Assembly: GCA_017557885.1 (NCBI GenBank)
Contig: JAFYXV010000002.1
Location: 478,088 to 542,087, forward strand
Source of the DNA: a bacterium
GTDB taxonomy: Bacteria > Auribacterota > UBA3054
Reading direction: 5' to 3'
DNA length: 64,000 bases
The translations under genes and the position numbers were made by a program. The stretch's first letter is position 1; each line of letters opens with the position of its first letter. Under the pieces are notes generated by a model. That model had not been told where the DNA came from, did no database searches, and worked only from the letters and a program-made list of their open reading frames with translations. Shown here one piece after another: positions 43,429-51,884 of this stretch.

Positions 43429-45800
43429 TCTTTCCTCATCACGAACCCGTTTTTGATCTCGATCAACTTGAAGCCGCTGAGGTCTTCCTCGCTGCCGTCG
43501 GCCATGATCACTTCGAAGGGACAGGATATCGCTTCAATAAAGCCGGTAAGAGTCGCGTTGCCGCCCTGGAACTCAACGCTCGAATTGGCTTCCAGCGCAA
43601 CGTCGCCGCTGGCGGTGAAATTGCCGGATTCCATTAAGAATTCATCGCATTTCACGCATCCAATGATTTCGCCTTCCCGGCCTTTCAGCGTCACGGTCTC
43701 CGCCACGACGCCGAATCCGCTTCTTATAGTCTCGGCTAAGATGTAGCAATTGTTGGCCTGGAAATCTTTGCAGGCAAGGGCTTGCGTCAAACTGGTGGCT
43801 TTGAGTTTCGTTTTGGTAAGAGAAATGGTATTGTCGCACAGGAAGGCGTTGGTCTCCTTGGAGAAGATCTCGCACACGCAGTCGTTAAGATATACGTTGG
43901 TCAGGAAGGAGGCGCTGCCGGTGATGTTAAACTCGGCATTTTTAGCTTTCGTCAAGCCCTGGACGGAAACGGCGTCGCCGAAGTCGTCGGGGGCGAGCGT
44001 CGCTATGCCTCCCGTAATGTCGGCGTTCCCGTAAACGTCGAGGCAGGAGCCGAGGTCCAGCCTGGAATCGGAGGACAAAAGGTTCCCGAAGACGCGCAGG
44101 GAGTAATCGCCGGCGCTCCCGACCGTCACTTGCGAATCGAAGAGTCTGGCGTCGTTGCTTATTTCCAGCGTGCCGTCCGCTGTGACTGTGGAATCCACGA
44201 GCTGCAGATTGCCGTCCGCCATCATGGCCAGATCGTCGTTGGCGTTAACGTTGAGAACGCAGTTCGTCAGCGCGATATTGCCGCTGGCGACGTAAAGCAT
44301 GGCTGTGTCGTTTTCGTCGTGATGGAAAATGTTTATTACGGAATCTTTTCCGTACATATTTCCGGAGAAGATCGAAAGCTCCGCGTCCGCCCCCTCTTTC
44401 GAAACGTTCAGGGTTATGTTGGAGAAGGCTAATTCGCCGTAAGAGTGGTCGAAGGAGCCTACGGTGAGAGTCGCGTTCTCGCTGCCGAAGAAGCGGATGT
44501 TGCCGTAGCCGGAGTCGAAGAGATCCCTAACTGTGTTTTTGGAGTTGGGTTCCAAAAAGACTTTGAGATACCCGTCGCAGTAGATGTTCGTGCCCTGAAA
44601 ATTATTCAGGTAAAGCGAGCCGTGCTTGTATTTCCAGCCCGGACCTTCCTTGTTCAGCATGGCGCTCTTTCCGTCAATCAGAAGCTCAAAGGGCGCGGAG
44701 ATGTAGTACTCGTTGTCAACTATGACTTCCGGCATATCGTCCGCGTTGAAGCTGTCCGTCTCGTTAAGCAACATGGCGCAGTCTCTGTGCCCGAGGGCGG
44801 TCTCCGGCCCGCGGAAGACCACTCTGCCGTAGCCAAGGAAGTTGCAGAAGCCGTATTTGCCGCAAAGGGAGTGATCCATGCTCTCGAAGATGTTGGTGGA
44901 GCCGTAGGGGCTCATGATATCAAGGCCGCCCTTGAACTCGATCTTCTTGCCGCGGTAATTGTACAGCACCAAAACGTCGTTGGTGAACAAAAAGCCGTCG
45001 CCCTGCATGCCGTCCGTTATTTCCCTGCCGTCCAGCTTCAGCCATTTCACGCCCAATTCCCGATTGCTGCCCGGCACCACCCATTTCCCCACGGGGTCCA
45101 CTATCTTGTAGTTCAGGGCCCAGCTTTTGGCGTTGAAAGTGACTTTTACCTTGCAGCCGTTGGTCAGGGACACGCCGCCTTTATAGACGATATTGTTGGC
45201 GGTCGCAAGATCGACGGTGTCGCCTATGAACCACCTGTTGGTCTGCATGGAGTAAAGGCCCATGTTTATTTCGTCGTCAACGATGTCGAAGCCTTCGGAG
45301 AAGGGCTCCGCCAAGGTCGATTTGTACATCAGCTTGGAATTTATGGCGCTGACGTTGACGGGATAGATCGTATCGTTGTAAACTAGGCAGTAATCTAGTT
45401 CCGAATATTCCTTCTGGGGATAAGCGTAGCTGAACTTTCTCTTGTCCGGGAAATAGCTGACGGTTGGATCGTCCTCGTCCTTGTAATACCAGGAGTTCTT
45501 CTTGATGTTGAAGGGCAGTTCGGCGTCTATGCCGACTTCCGGTCCTTCCCACATGTTGTAGCAGACAAGCTTGGCGCCCCGGGCAACCAGGTTCGTGAAG
45601 ATCTTGATGCCGGGATAATAGACGCCCTTCGGCGGGATGGTCGTAAAGTTCGTTATGACGGTCATTCCCACCACCCAGCCCTTCAGGTTGGATGTGAACT
45701 TGCATTTCACCTGCTCAGGATGCACGGTCCAGTCGTGCTTAGCCTGGGCGTTGGCGGCGCAAAGCGCGGCGAAAATGAGCATTAAAGCAAATCGTCGCAT
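43425..45800 (-). CDS. Large secreted beta-rich protein, unknown
   Basis: A 791-residue protein with a signal peptide (LIFAALCAANAQA) and no PEP-CTERM tail. The first third is unrecognised (WTVHPEQVKCKF, YYPGIKIFTNL). The rest (~290-760) is a run of short strands with turns, for example GNIALTNCVLNVNANDDLAMM and LQLVDSTVTADGTLEI, typical of a right-handed beta-helix. It lies 27 bp after the YchF-like gene, and its stop overlaps the deacetylase start, suggesting a shared role in surface glycan handling. I cannot name a family. Confidence 0.7.
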   Translation of the reverse strand: MRRFALMLIFAALCAANAQAKHDWTVHPEQVKCKFTSNLKGWVVGMTVITNFTTIPPKGVYYPGIKIFTNLVARGAKLVCYNMWEGPEVGIDAELPFNIKKNSWYYKDEDDPTVSYFPDKRKFSYAYPQKEYSELDYCLVYNDTIYPVNVSAINSKLMYKSTLAEPFSEGFDIVDDEINMGLYSMQTNRWFIGDTVDLATANNIVYKGGVSLTNGCKVKVTFNAKSWALNYKIVDPVGKWVVPGSNRELGVKWLKLDGREITDGMQGDGFLFTNDVLVLYNYRGKKIEFKGGLDIMSPYGSTNIFESMDHSLCGKYGFCNFLGYGRVVFRGPETALGHRDCAMLLNETDSFNADDMPEVIVDNEYYISAPFELLIDGKSAMLNKEGPGWKYKHGSLYLNNFQGTNIYCDGYLKVFLEPNSKNTVRDLFDSGYGNIRFFGSENATLTVGSFDHSYGELAFSNITLNVSKEGADAELSIFSGNMYGKDSVINIFHHDENDTAMLYVASGNIALTNCVLNVNANDDLAMMADGNLQLVDSTVTADGTLEISNDARLFDSQVTVGSAGDYSLRVFGNLLSSDSRLDLGSCLDVYGNADITGGIATLAPDDFGDAVSVQGLTKAKNAEFNITGSASFLTNVYLNDCVCEIFSKETNAFLCDNTISLTKTKLKATSLTQALACKDFQANNCYILAETIRSGFGVVAETVTLKGREGEIIGCVKCDEFLMESGNFTASGDVALEANSSVEFQGGNATLTGFIEAISCPFEVIMADGSEEDLSGFKLIEIKNGFVMRKE

Positions 45801-45827
45801 GCTAGTTTGGGCGATGGGTGGGGGCTT

Positions 45828-46517
45828 TTAGACGTTGAAGCGTATCTCTATGATGCTTCCGTCTTCAATTATATAATTTTTGTCCACTAATTTCACTAGA
45901 CCTTTCTTCTGGGCCTCCGACATATTGAAGACCGTCATGAAGTCCTCGAAACTTACCACGTCGGCTTTGATGAAGCCGCGGGCCAGGTCGGAATGGATCT
46001 TCCCGGCGCAGGTCACGGCGTCCGAGCCCAGGGGCACGGGCCAGGCGTGCACTTCCTTTTTGCCGGCGGTGTAGAAGAACATGATCTTGGCTTTCTCAAG
46101 GCAGAGCCTGATAGCTTCGTTGACGTCCGGGGCTTCCTTCACGATGACCGTGGGCTTGTAGCTCAAAAAGGCCAGAACCGTCAGGATCTCCTTTTCGGCG
46201 TCCGTGAATTCGGCGTCGCACAGCGGCTTCTCCTCGTTCAGGATGTCGCGGCATTTTTCTAGCAGCGCTTTCTCCTCGGCGCTCTCCGCTCTCTCCAACC
46301 TAGTCTCGATCTTCTCCATGTCCTCGATAAGGAGATCAAGGATGGCGTCTTCCAGGATGATTATGGCGTCGGCATGCACGAACTCGTCCTTGTGCAATTC
46401 CGCGAAGAAGGGGGAGTATTTGTCGGGTTTGAATTTTTCCTGCAGCGCGAGCAAGCGCTCGTCGTTGTATTTTACTTTGCCTTCGGGGTAATTCAGTTCA
46501 TGAAAAGCGATCTTCAT
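45828..46517 (-). CDS. YchF-related protein lacking the GTPase P-loop
   Basis: A 229-residue protein. The C-terminal half (FYTAGKKEVHAW, GSDAVTCAGKIHSDLARGF, KADVVSFEDF, ending IIEIRFNV) is the TGS/DUF933 domain of YchF, and the middle matches the YchF helical insertion (DMEKIETRLERAES). The N-terminus begins where YchF has its PDPRLDAL segment (NDERLLALQEKFKP), so the GxxxxGKS loop and switch regions are absent; normal YchF is ~360 residues. It is a short domain variant and not a damaged gene, since the frame is clean and it has a proper start. Its role is unknown. Confidence 0.8.
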   Translation of the reverse strand: MKIAFHELNYPEGKVKYNDERLLALQEKFKPDKYSPFFAELHKDEFVHADAIIILEDAILDLLIEDMEKIETRLERAESAEEKALLEKCRDILNEEKPLCDAEFTDAEKEILTVLAFLSYKPTVIVKEAPDVNEAIRLCLEKAKIMFFYTAGKKEVHAWPVPLGSDAVTCAGKIHSDLARGFIKADVVSFEDFMTVFNMSEAQKKGLVKLVDKNYIIEDGSIIEIRFNV

Positions 46518-46536
46518 ACACTTTGCCTTAATTTAT

Positions 46537-49500
46537 TTATACGGATTTCTTTTTGTCAGAAGCGAAGAGCAGGTAAACCATGGGCAGGACGAACATCATG
46601 ACGATGCCCGAGAAAGTCACGCCGCCCACGGAAATGATGCCGATAGAGACGCGCAGTTCCGCCGCGATGCCTTTTGCCAGCGCCATGGGCAGCATGCCGA
46701 TGGCGCTGGCGCAGGTCACCATCATGACCGGCGTGAACTGGTCCTTCAGGGCGAAGATCATGGCTTCGCGCTTAGAGAGCCCGCCCGCCGCGGCCTGGTT
46801 CGCGCAGTCGATGAACAGCACGGCCGCGTTCACGACCACGCCGATCAGCGTCACTACGCCCAAAAGTACGAAAATGGAGACCTGGTGCCCTGTTATGAAC
46901 AGGGACCACATGACGCCCACCAAGCCCAAAGGCAGGGTGGTCAGGATGTAGATGGGGCTCGTGAAGGATTCAAGTATGGCCGCCAGCGTTAAGAACGTAA
47001 GGAAGACCGCCATGATGGCCGCTTCCATAAAGTCCGGGATAGCCTCGTCCATGTATTCCGAGGAGCCCGAAGTTTCCGTGTAGTAGCCCGCCGGCAGGAG
47101 CTCTTCCTTTTTCAGGGTGTCCAGCACGTTGTTGATAGCTTTGCTAAGAGACCCGCCCTGCGCCAGGTCCGCGATGATGGAGACGCCGCGGCTCTTGTCG
47201 CGCCTGTAAACCTTACTGGGCTGATAGGAGTCCTGGATGTCCGCCACGGTCTCAAGCATCACCGTCTTGCCGCCCGCGGGGATCGTGAAGTCCTTGACCT
47301 GGTTCTTGCCGGGGATCTCCTGGTATTTCACGCGGATGTGGTAAGTGCGGTCGCCTTTCCTGTAGTCCGCGGCTTTGATACCGTCGATGTTGGCTAATAA
47401 GCAGTAGCCGAGCTCCTGGGCCGTCAATCCGTAGTCCGACATGATGGCGCGCTTGGGCGTTATCTTGATTTCCTCTTTGCCGTCTCTGACGGAGGTGTCG
47501 GTCGTAGTGATGTTGACGTCGGTGTCCAGAACTTCCTGGGACCTTAAGCCGATCTTGTTCAGCTGATCGAGGTCGCTGCCGAGAACGATGACGTTAAGAG
47601 GCAGCTGCTGGTTGCCCATGGCGTTCAAAATAGAGATCGTGATGATGCAGTCGGTCTCGTCCTTCACCAGTTCCCTGATGTCGTCCAGCCTGTCGAACAA
47701 ACTCCACTTACGCTGCGTCTTGTCCTTGAAGAAGAGCTGTATTTGGCCTAAGAAGACGCCTTCCGTAGCTTCCTTGATGTCGCCGTCCACTTTGCCGATC
47801 GTCACCATGGAGTAATCCAGATCCGACAATCCCGTCAGCTTCGCTTCGATGGCCGCCATTCTCTCGGTAGTCTTGTCGAGGTTGTAGTAGGTCGGGTACT
47901 CGACTTTCACGCAGACTCTGGCCAGGTCGATAGGCTCGGTGAAAATGAAGCCGATCTTGTTGATGAGGGACATCGACTGCAAAAGCAGAAGCAGGCAGAC
48001 GATAACGACTACGACCGTAAGAAGCTTGGAGCGCGACAAAAACTCCACGATAGCCGCGTAGGCTTCCCCGAGGCTCTGCTGGATCCCCACCACGAGGTCC
48101 TCGAAGGCCTTGCCGATACCTTTGTCTTTCTTCGTCATGAAGATAGCGCACAGCATCGGCGTAAGCGTAAAGCTGATGAAGATGGAGGCCAGGTTGATGA
48201 TCAGCGTCGTCACGGCGAACGGCCTGAAGAACAATCCCACGATGGAGCTCATCATGGAAATCGGGATCATCACGACGACGTTCGTGCCCGCGGAGGCCAA
48301 AACCGCCACCGCCACGTCGGAGGTGCCGACTCGGGCGGCTTCCCAGGGACTGTCGAAGTCCGGGAACCTTTTCACGATCGACTGCAGCACGACGATGGAG
48401 TTCGAGACCAGAACGCCCGTTGACAAACCTAGCGCCAACAGCGTCGCGGTGTTCAGGGAGTTTCCGGTCAAAAAGACGAAGAATAAGCTTATGATAACTG
48501 TCAGCGGCATGGCTACGCCCGCCACTACGGCCGTCCTTATGTTCGCCAGGAAGATGATCAATATTATGGCGCACAGAACGATACTGCTGACGATGTCCGA
48601 GATGCCGCCCTTCACCATCGAGGAGACGATATTGGCGTCGTCGGAGACCCAGATCATCTCCATGCCGCCGGGCATATTCTTGCTCAGCTCTTCGTAGCGC
48701 TTCCTAATAAGCTCCACCACCCTTACGGTATTGGCTTCCGATTTCTTGACGATCTTTAGGAGCACGCCCTGCTTTCCGTTCAGCGTCGCCCTCTGCCGCA
48801 CTTCCTCTGTGCTCATGAAGACTTTGCCCAGATCAGCCAGGGTTATCCTCTGCCCGTTGTTATTCGCCACTTCCAAACTGGCGATATCTTCCACGGCGTC
48901 GTACTCGGCGTCGAACCTTACCGAGAACTCCATGCCCTTCTCTCTAACTCGCCCGGAGGGCAGGTTTAAGATCTCGGCCTGCAGTTTCTCCACCAGTTGC
49001 CCGGTGGTCAGGTTCGCTTCCGCCATCTTCTCGCGATCGACTTCTACGTGCACTTCCCTTTCGTTGCCGCCCACCAGCGTCACTTCCGACACGCCGCTTA
49101 AGGCCGCGAACTGGTCGCCCAGCTCGTTGTCGGCGTAGTCGTACATATCGTCCACGTCCGCCGAGCCGGTCAGGAAGATGTTCGCCACAGCCGTCGCGTT
49201 AATGTTTATCTTCTCGATGATCGGCCTGTCGGCGTCCGTCGGCAGGTCGTCCAGGATCGTATCGAGTTTCTCCCTGACGTCCACGGCCGCGGTGTCCACG
49301 TCCACGTCCAGGTTGAATTCCAGCGAGATATAGCACAGGTTCTCCATACAGGAGGCGTCGATGTGCTTAAGTCCGTCCACGCCGGCCACGGCGTCCTCTA
49401 TTCGCTTTGCGATATCCTTTTCAATATCCGAGGGCGTCGCACCCAGCCAGGTCGTCGAGATCGTGACATACGGGATGTCCATCTGCGGCAAGAGCTCCAG

Positions 49501-49599
49501 TGAGATCTTGCGGTAGGCGTTCAATCCCAACGCCACCAGCGCGATGAGCAAGCAGGACATCGCGACAGGTCTTTTCGTTGAAGCGTCTGATAAAAACAT
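46537..49599 (-). CDS. RND efflux permease
   Basis: A 1020-residue inner-membrane pump of the HAE type with two halves of six helices and large periplasmic loops; it would extrude drugs or lipophilic compounds with the adjacent adaptor. The N-terminus RPVAMSCLLIALVALG and the TM10-12 region GVVTLIGVVVNAAVLFID are typical. In the fourth helix the normal proton-relay Asp-Asp (LVDDAI in AcrB) is replaced by Ser-Asn (GVLVSNSIVVLQS). No TolC-like gene is in the window. It follows the adaptor by 8 bp. Confidence 0.92.
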   Translation of the reverse strand: MFLSDASTKRPVAMSCLLIALVALGLNAYRKISLELLPQMDIPYVTISTTWLGATPSDIEKDIAKRIEDAVAGVDGLKHIDASCMENLCYISLEFNLDVDVDTAAVDVREKLDTILDDLPTDADRPIIEKININATAVANIFLTGSADVDDMYDYADNELGDQFAALSGVSEVTLVGGNEREVHVEVDREKMAEANLTTGQLVEKLQAEILNLPSGRVREKGMEFSVRFDAEYDAVEDIASLEVANNNGQRITLADLGKVFMSTEEVRQRATLNGKQGVLLKIVKKSEANTVRVVELIRKRYEELSKNMPGGMEMIWVSDDANIVSSMVKGGISDIVSSIVLCAIILIIFLANIRTAVVAGVAMPLTVIISLFFVFLTGNSLNTATLLALGLSTGVLVSNSIVVLQSIVKRFPDFDSPWEAARVGTSDVAVAVLASAGTNVVVMIPISMMSSIVGLFFRPFAVTTLIINLASIFISFTLTPMLCAIFMTKKDKGIGKAFEDLVVGIQQSLGEAYAAIVEFLSRSKLLTVVVVIVCLLLLLQSMSLINKIGFIFTEPIDLARVCVKVEYPTYYNLDKTTERMAAIEAKLTGLSDLDYSMVTIGKVDGDIKEATEGVFLGQIQLFFKDKTQRKWSLFDRLDDIRELVKDETDCIITISILNAMGNQQLPLNVIVLGSDLDQLNKIGLRSQEVLDTDVNITTTDTSVRDGKEEIKITPKRAIMSDYGLTAQELGYCLLANIDGIKAADYRKGDRTYHIRVKYQEIPGKNQVKDFTIPAGGKTVMLETVADIQDSYQPSKVYRRDKSRGVSIIADLAQGGSLSKAINNVLDTLKKEELLPAGYYTETSGSSEYMDEAIPDFMEAAIMAVFLTFLTLAAILESFTSPIYILTTLPLGLVGVMWSLFITGHQVSIFVLLGVVTLIGVVVNAAVLFIDCANQAAAGGLSKREAMIFALKDQFTPVMMVTCASAIGMLPMALAKGIAAELRVSIGIISVGGVTFSGIVMMFVLPMVYLLFASDKKKSV

Positions 49600-49607
49600 A
49601 AGATCTC

Positions 49608-50771
49608 CTACTTCTCCGAAGAATTCATGACCTGAACAACAGCTCCGTCTGCTACCTGGCTCTGTCCTTCCACCAAGACCATATCGCCTTCCTTAAGATC
49701 CGGCGAGGACACTTCGATCATAGTTTCGGCATCCGGCCCCTTCACGACCGGCACTTCCTTAACGGTCTTCCCGTCAGCATTCAAAACATACACCACATCG
49801 TTATCCCGTCTATGCAACACAGACGCCAGCGGCACCGATAGCCCGTTCTTACTCTGCAGCTCTATTTCTACCTGCACCAGCGTTCCCGGCACCAGATTCC
49901 CGCTCTCGTTATACAGATACCCCTTTATGTCGAAGGTCCTAAGTTTCTCATCGATAGTCGGCGCTTTCATCGCGACAGGATAGCTCCCAACCTTCTCTCC
50001 CCCATAATACACTGTAAACTGTGTCTTCCCAGCCGTGATCAAACTATAATACACTGCCGGCACCGCCGCCCACATTTCCAGCTTATACGTATCCGCCACC
50101 AAGCACACCTGGCTTCCGACTCCCACGAAGTCTCCCGCCAGATAATTGCAGTACACGACATATCCGGTATAAGGCGCCAAGGACACGGTATCCGACAGAT
50201 TCTTCCTTGCAATTCCCAGCGCCGCATCCGCCTGCGTCACCTTATCCTCCGACAGCTTCACGTTCGCTTCCTGCACGTCTATCTTAGCCTTGCTCTTCAG
50301 ATACGTCGCTTCATAATCCTGGTACTCCTCCAGGGGCACCACTGCCTTCTCCAGCAGTATCTTATACCTTTCATAATTCAGCTCATCCACATGGAAGTCC
50401 GCCTTAGCCTGCTCCAGATTCGCCTTAGCCACATCCAAACTGCTCTTCGCCACATTCAGATCCTGCTCGGCCATTGTCACGGCCCTCTCCGCATTCTCCT
50501 TATCTATCTGGAAGAGTTTCGTCTCTCCCTTCACGGTCGGCGTTCCCTTTACCACCCACACGTCATCCAGATTCCCGGTCGCCCTAGCGCACACCGTCGC
50601 ATAATCGCTCGCCTTCAGAGTCGACAGCAGATTGATCTTATACGTAAAGTCCTGCCTGCCCACCGCCGAACACACGACCTTCACCGCGGGTTTCTCTTTC
50701 GTAACGACAGCCTCCTCCTTCGAGCACGCAACCCCAAGGAGCAACACCAAAATCAAAGGTATATAACGCAT
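49608..50771 (-). CDS. RND periplasmic adaptor lipoprotein (MFP)
   Basis: A 387-residue membrane-fusion protein that bridges the permease to an outer-membrane channel. It has a lipobox (LLGVAC, Cys16), a long alpha-helical hairpin (~85-170), a lipoyl-like half-motif (TLKASDYATVCARATGNLDDVWV) and beta-barrel/MP domains (GYLYNESGNLVPGTLVQVEIEL). It is the first gene of a leftward operon that runs to trmH, driven by an extended -10 TGGTAAAAT (50819-50827, minus). Confidence 0.92.
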   Translation of the reverse strand: MRYIPLILVLLLGVACSKEEAVVTKEKPAVKVVCSAVGRQDFTYKINLLSTLKASDYATVCARATGNLDDVWVVKGTPTVKGETKLFQIDKENAERAVTMAEQDLNVAKSSLDVAKANLEQAKADFHVDELNYERYKILLEKAVVPLEEYQDYEATYLKSKAKIDVQEANVKLSEDKVTQADAALGIARKNLSDTVSLAPYTGYVVYCNYLAGDFVGVGSQVCLVADTYKLEMWAAVPAVYYSLITAGKTQFTVYYGGEKVGSYPVAMKAPTIDEKLRTFDIKGYLYNESGNLVPGTLVQVEIELQSKNGLSVPLASVLHRRDNDVVYVLNADGKTVKEVPVVKGPDAETMIEVSSPDLKEGDMVLVEGQSQVADGAVVQVMNSSEK

Positions 50772-50818
50772 ACTTTCCCCAAAACTAAGGGTTAATTAAA
50801 AAACACTGTTAAAATAAT

Positions 50819-50827
50819 ATTTTACCA
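50819..50827 (-). promoter_or_regulatory. Extended -10 of the adaptor-RND operon
   Basis: TGGTAAAAT on the minus strand, 48 bp before the adaptor start codon. Confidence 0.55.
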
Positions 50828-50862
50828 AATAACCCAAAACCAACACCACACACCACCAAACC

Positions 50863-50888
50863 AAAAAAGAGCCCCGCCAAGCGGGGCC
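50863..50888 (-). terminator. Terminator of the DUF3892-like gene
   Basis: On the minus strand GCCCCGC, TTG loop, GCGGGGC, then TCTTTTTT. It lies between the small gene and the adaptor operon. Confidence 0.85.
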
Positions 50889-50922
50889 CCCTTCTCTCTA
50901 GCAAAACAACTAGCGAACCAAA

Positions 50923-51306
50923 TCACTTCGAACTTTTCACCGCCACGGTCTTCTTCGCCCGTGCACCGACATTCCTAGTCTTAGTCACCGTCACGGTCTT
51001 ATCCGCACCCCCCTTCTCCGAACCACTCCTCGCCAGCGTCAGCAGCAGCTTAAGCGGCCCCACATCCCGAGGCGTCCCAATCCCGCTCACCTTCCCCGCC
51101 GCATTCCGCACCAACACCACCGGCAGCACTTCCTCAAAAATGACCGCATGGAAAGCGTACAGCCCCCGATCGATCGCCATAGCCATCGCTTCAGGCCGCA
51201 TGCTCCACGCCCTACCGCCGTACGTACCTCCCAGCAAAACGATCGCATCCGGATCCTTCGCCTTCGGTCCAGCCAACTCAACCCACGACACTTCAATATC
51301 ACGCAT
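50923..51306 (-). CDS. Small DUF3892-like protein with basic tail
   Basis: A 127-residue protein. The segment IVLLGGTYGGRAWSMRPEAMAMAIDRGLY and the following strand resemble DUF3892, a small domain of unknown function with a strand, W-turn, helix and I-x-x-G-x-x-Y/F end. The C-terminal ~35 residues are Lys/Arg-rich (TVTKTRNVGARAKK), which could bind nucleic acid. It is the last gene before the AT-rich island and has its own terminator. The family call is tentative. Confidence 0.55.
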   Translation of the reverse strand: MRDIEVSWVELAGPKAKDPDAIVLLGGTYGGRAWSMRPEAMAMAIDRGLYAFHAVIFEEVLPVVLVRNAAGKVSGIGTPRDVGPLKLLLTLARSGSEKGGADKTVTVTKTRNVGARAKKTVAVKSSK

Positions 51307-51784
51307 AGTTACCTCCTACGGTAAATGATTACAAGTTCTATCTTTTTAACTAGCGACTAGCATTTCCGCTAGCTGTTAGCTTTTTCACTAGTCACTACCT
51401 ATTTTACTATACTTTGCAACCCGTTGCTATCAGTTGTAAAGTAATCCTTTACAACGCAGCGCCCCAACTTGGTCTCTTTTAGTCTTAGCTTGGTCCCTTT
51501 TTCGACTGAGCTTGGTCACCTTTGTCAACCGAACTTGGTCCCTTTTCCGCTAGCTTCTACTAATTTTGTTAGTCCATGCTATCAAGTTTACTAGATAGAA
51601 AGAACTATAAAACATATTCAATCTGTGATCATTCGTTTAGCATGTGATCAAAACGATAATCTTACATAAATTATACATGAGCCATCGTAAGTTATTTTTG
51701 TAACACATCACTGTTATAGATTACTCCGTTTAATGTTACACCACAGCATATGACATGTGCAAAATTTAAAAATCATTGAAAAAG
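51307..51784. repeat. Intergenic island border with CTAG repeats and a four-copy iteron-like array
   Basis: This is the AT-rich gap before the trlF-like gene. It contains CTAG tetramers (51350, 51357, 51369, 51388, 51550, 51591) and four imperfect direct copies of RRCTTGGTCYCTTTT at 51466-51480, 51487-51501, 51509-51523 and 51532-51546, 21-23 bp apart. No ORF of note is present. The array resembles the multiple terminal repeats of IS21-type elements, but no transposase is nearby. Confidence 0.6.
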
Positions 51785-51804
51785 CAAAAGCGGTATGATA
51801 CAAT
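51776..51804 (+). promoter_or_regulatory. Promoter of the trlF-like gene
   Basis: TTGAAA (51776-51781), 17-bp spacer and TACAAT (51799-51804) with TGA before it (TGATACAAT). Initiation would fall near 51811, at the base of the leader structure. Confidence 0.65.
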
Positions 51805-51812
51805 GGCTTCAA

Positions 51813-51871
51813 TTATTTCAACCACTATAGGCGCTTAGGGTGCCGTGTGTTAGACGCAAGGACTGAAATAA
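51813..51871 (+). promoter_or_regulatory. Possible structured 5' leader (three-way junction)
   Basis: An outer stem TTATTTCA (51813-51820)/TGAAATAA (51864-51871) closes a junction with two hairpins: GGCGC/GTGCC (51830-51834 and 51840-51844, loop TTAGG) and GTGT/ACGC (51845-51848 and 51854-51857, loop GTTAG). The outer stem runs into AGGAG (51871-51875), the ribosome site. No known riboswitch class was recognised. Confidence 0.4.
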
Positions 51872-51884
51872 GGAGACTTAGATT

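Noticed and set aside
51466-51546. Possible CRISPR array
   Set aside because: The repeats are ~15 bp, imperfect, and separated by only 6-8 bp. No cas gene is nearby.
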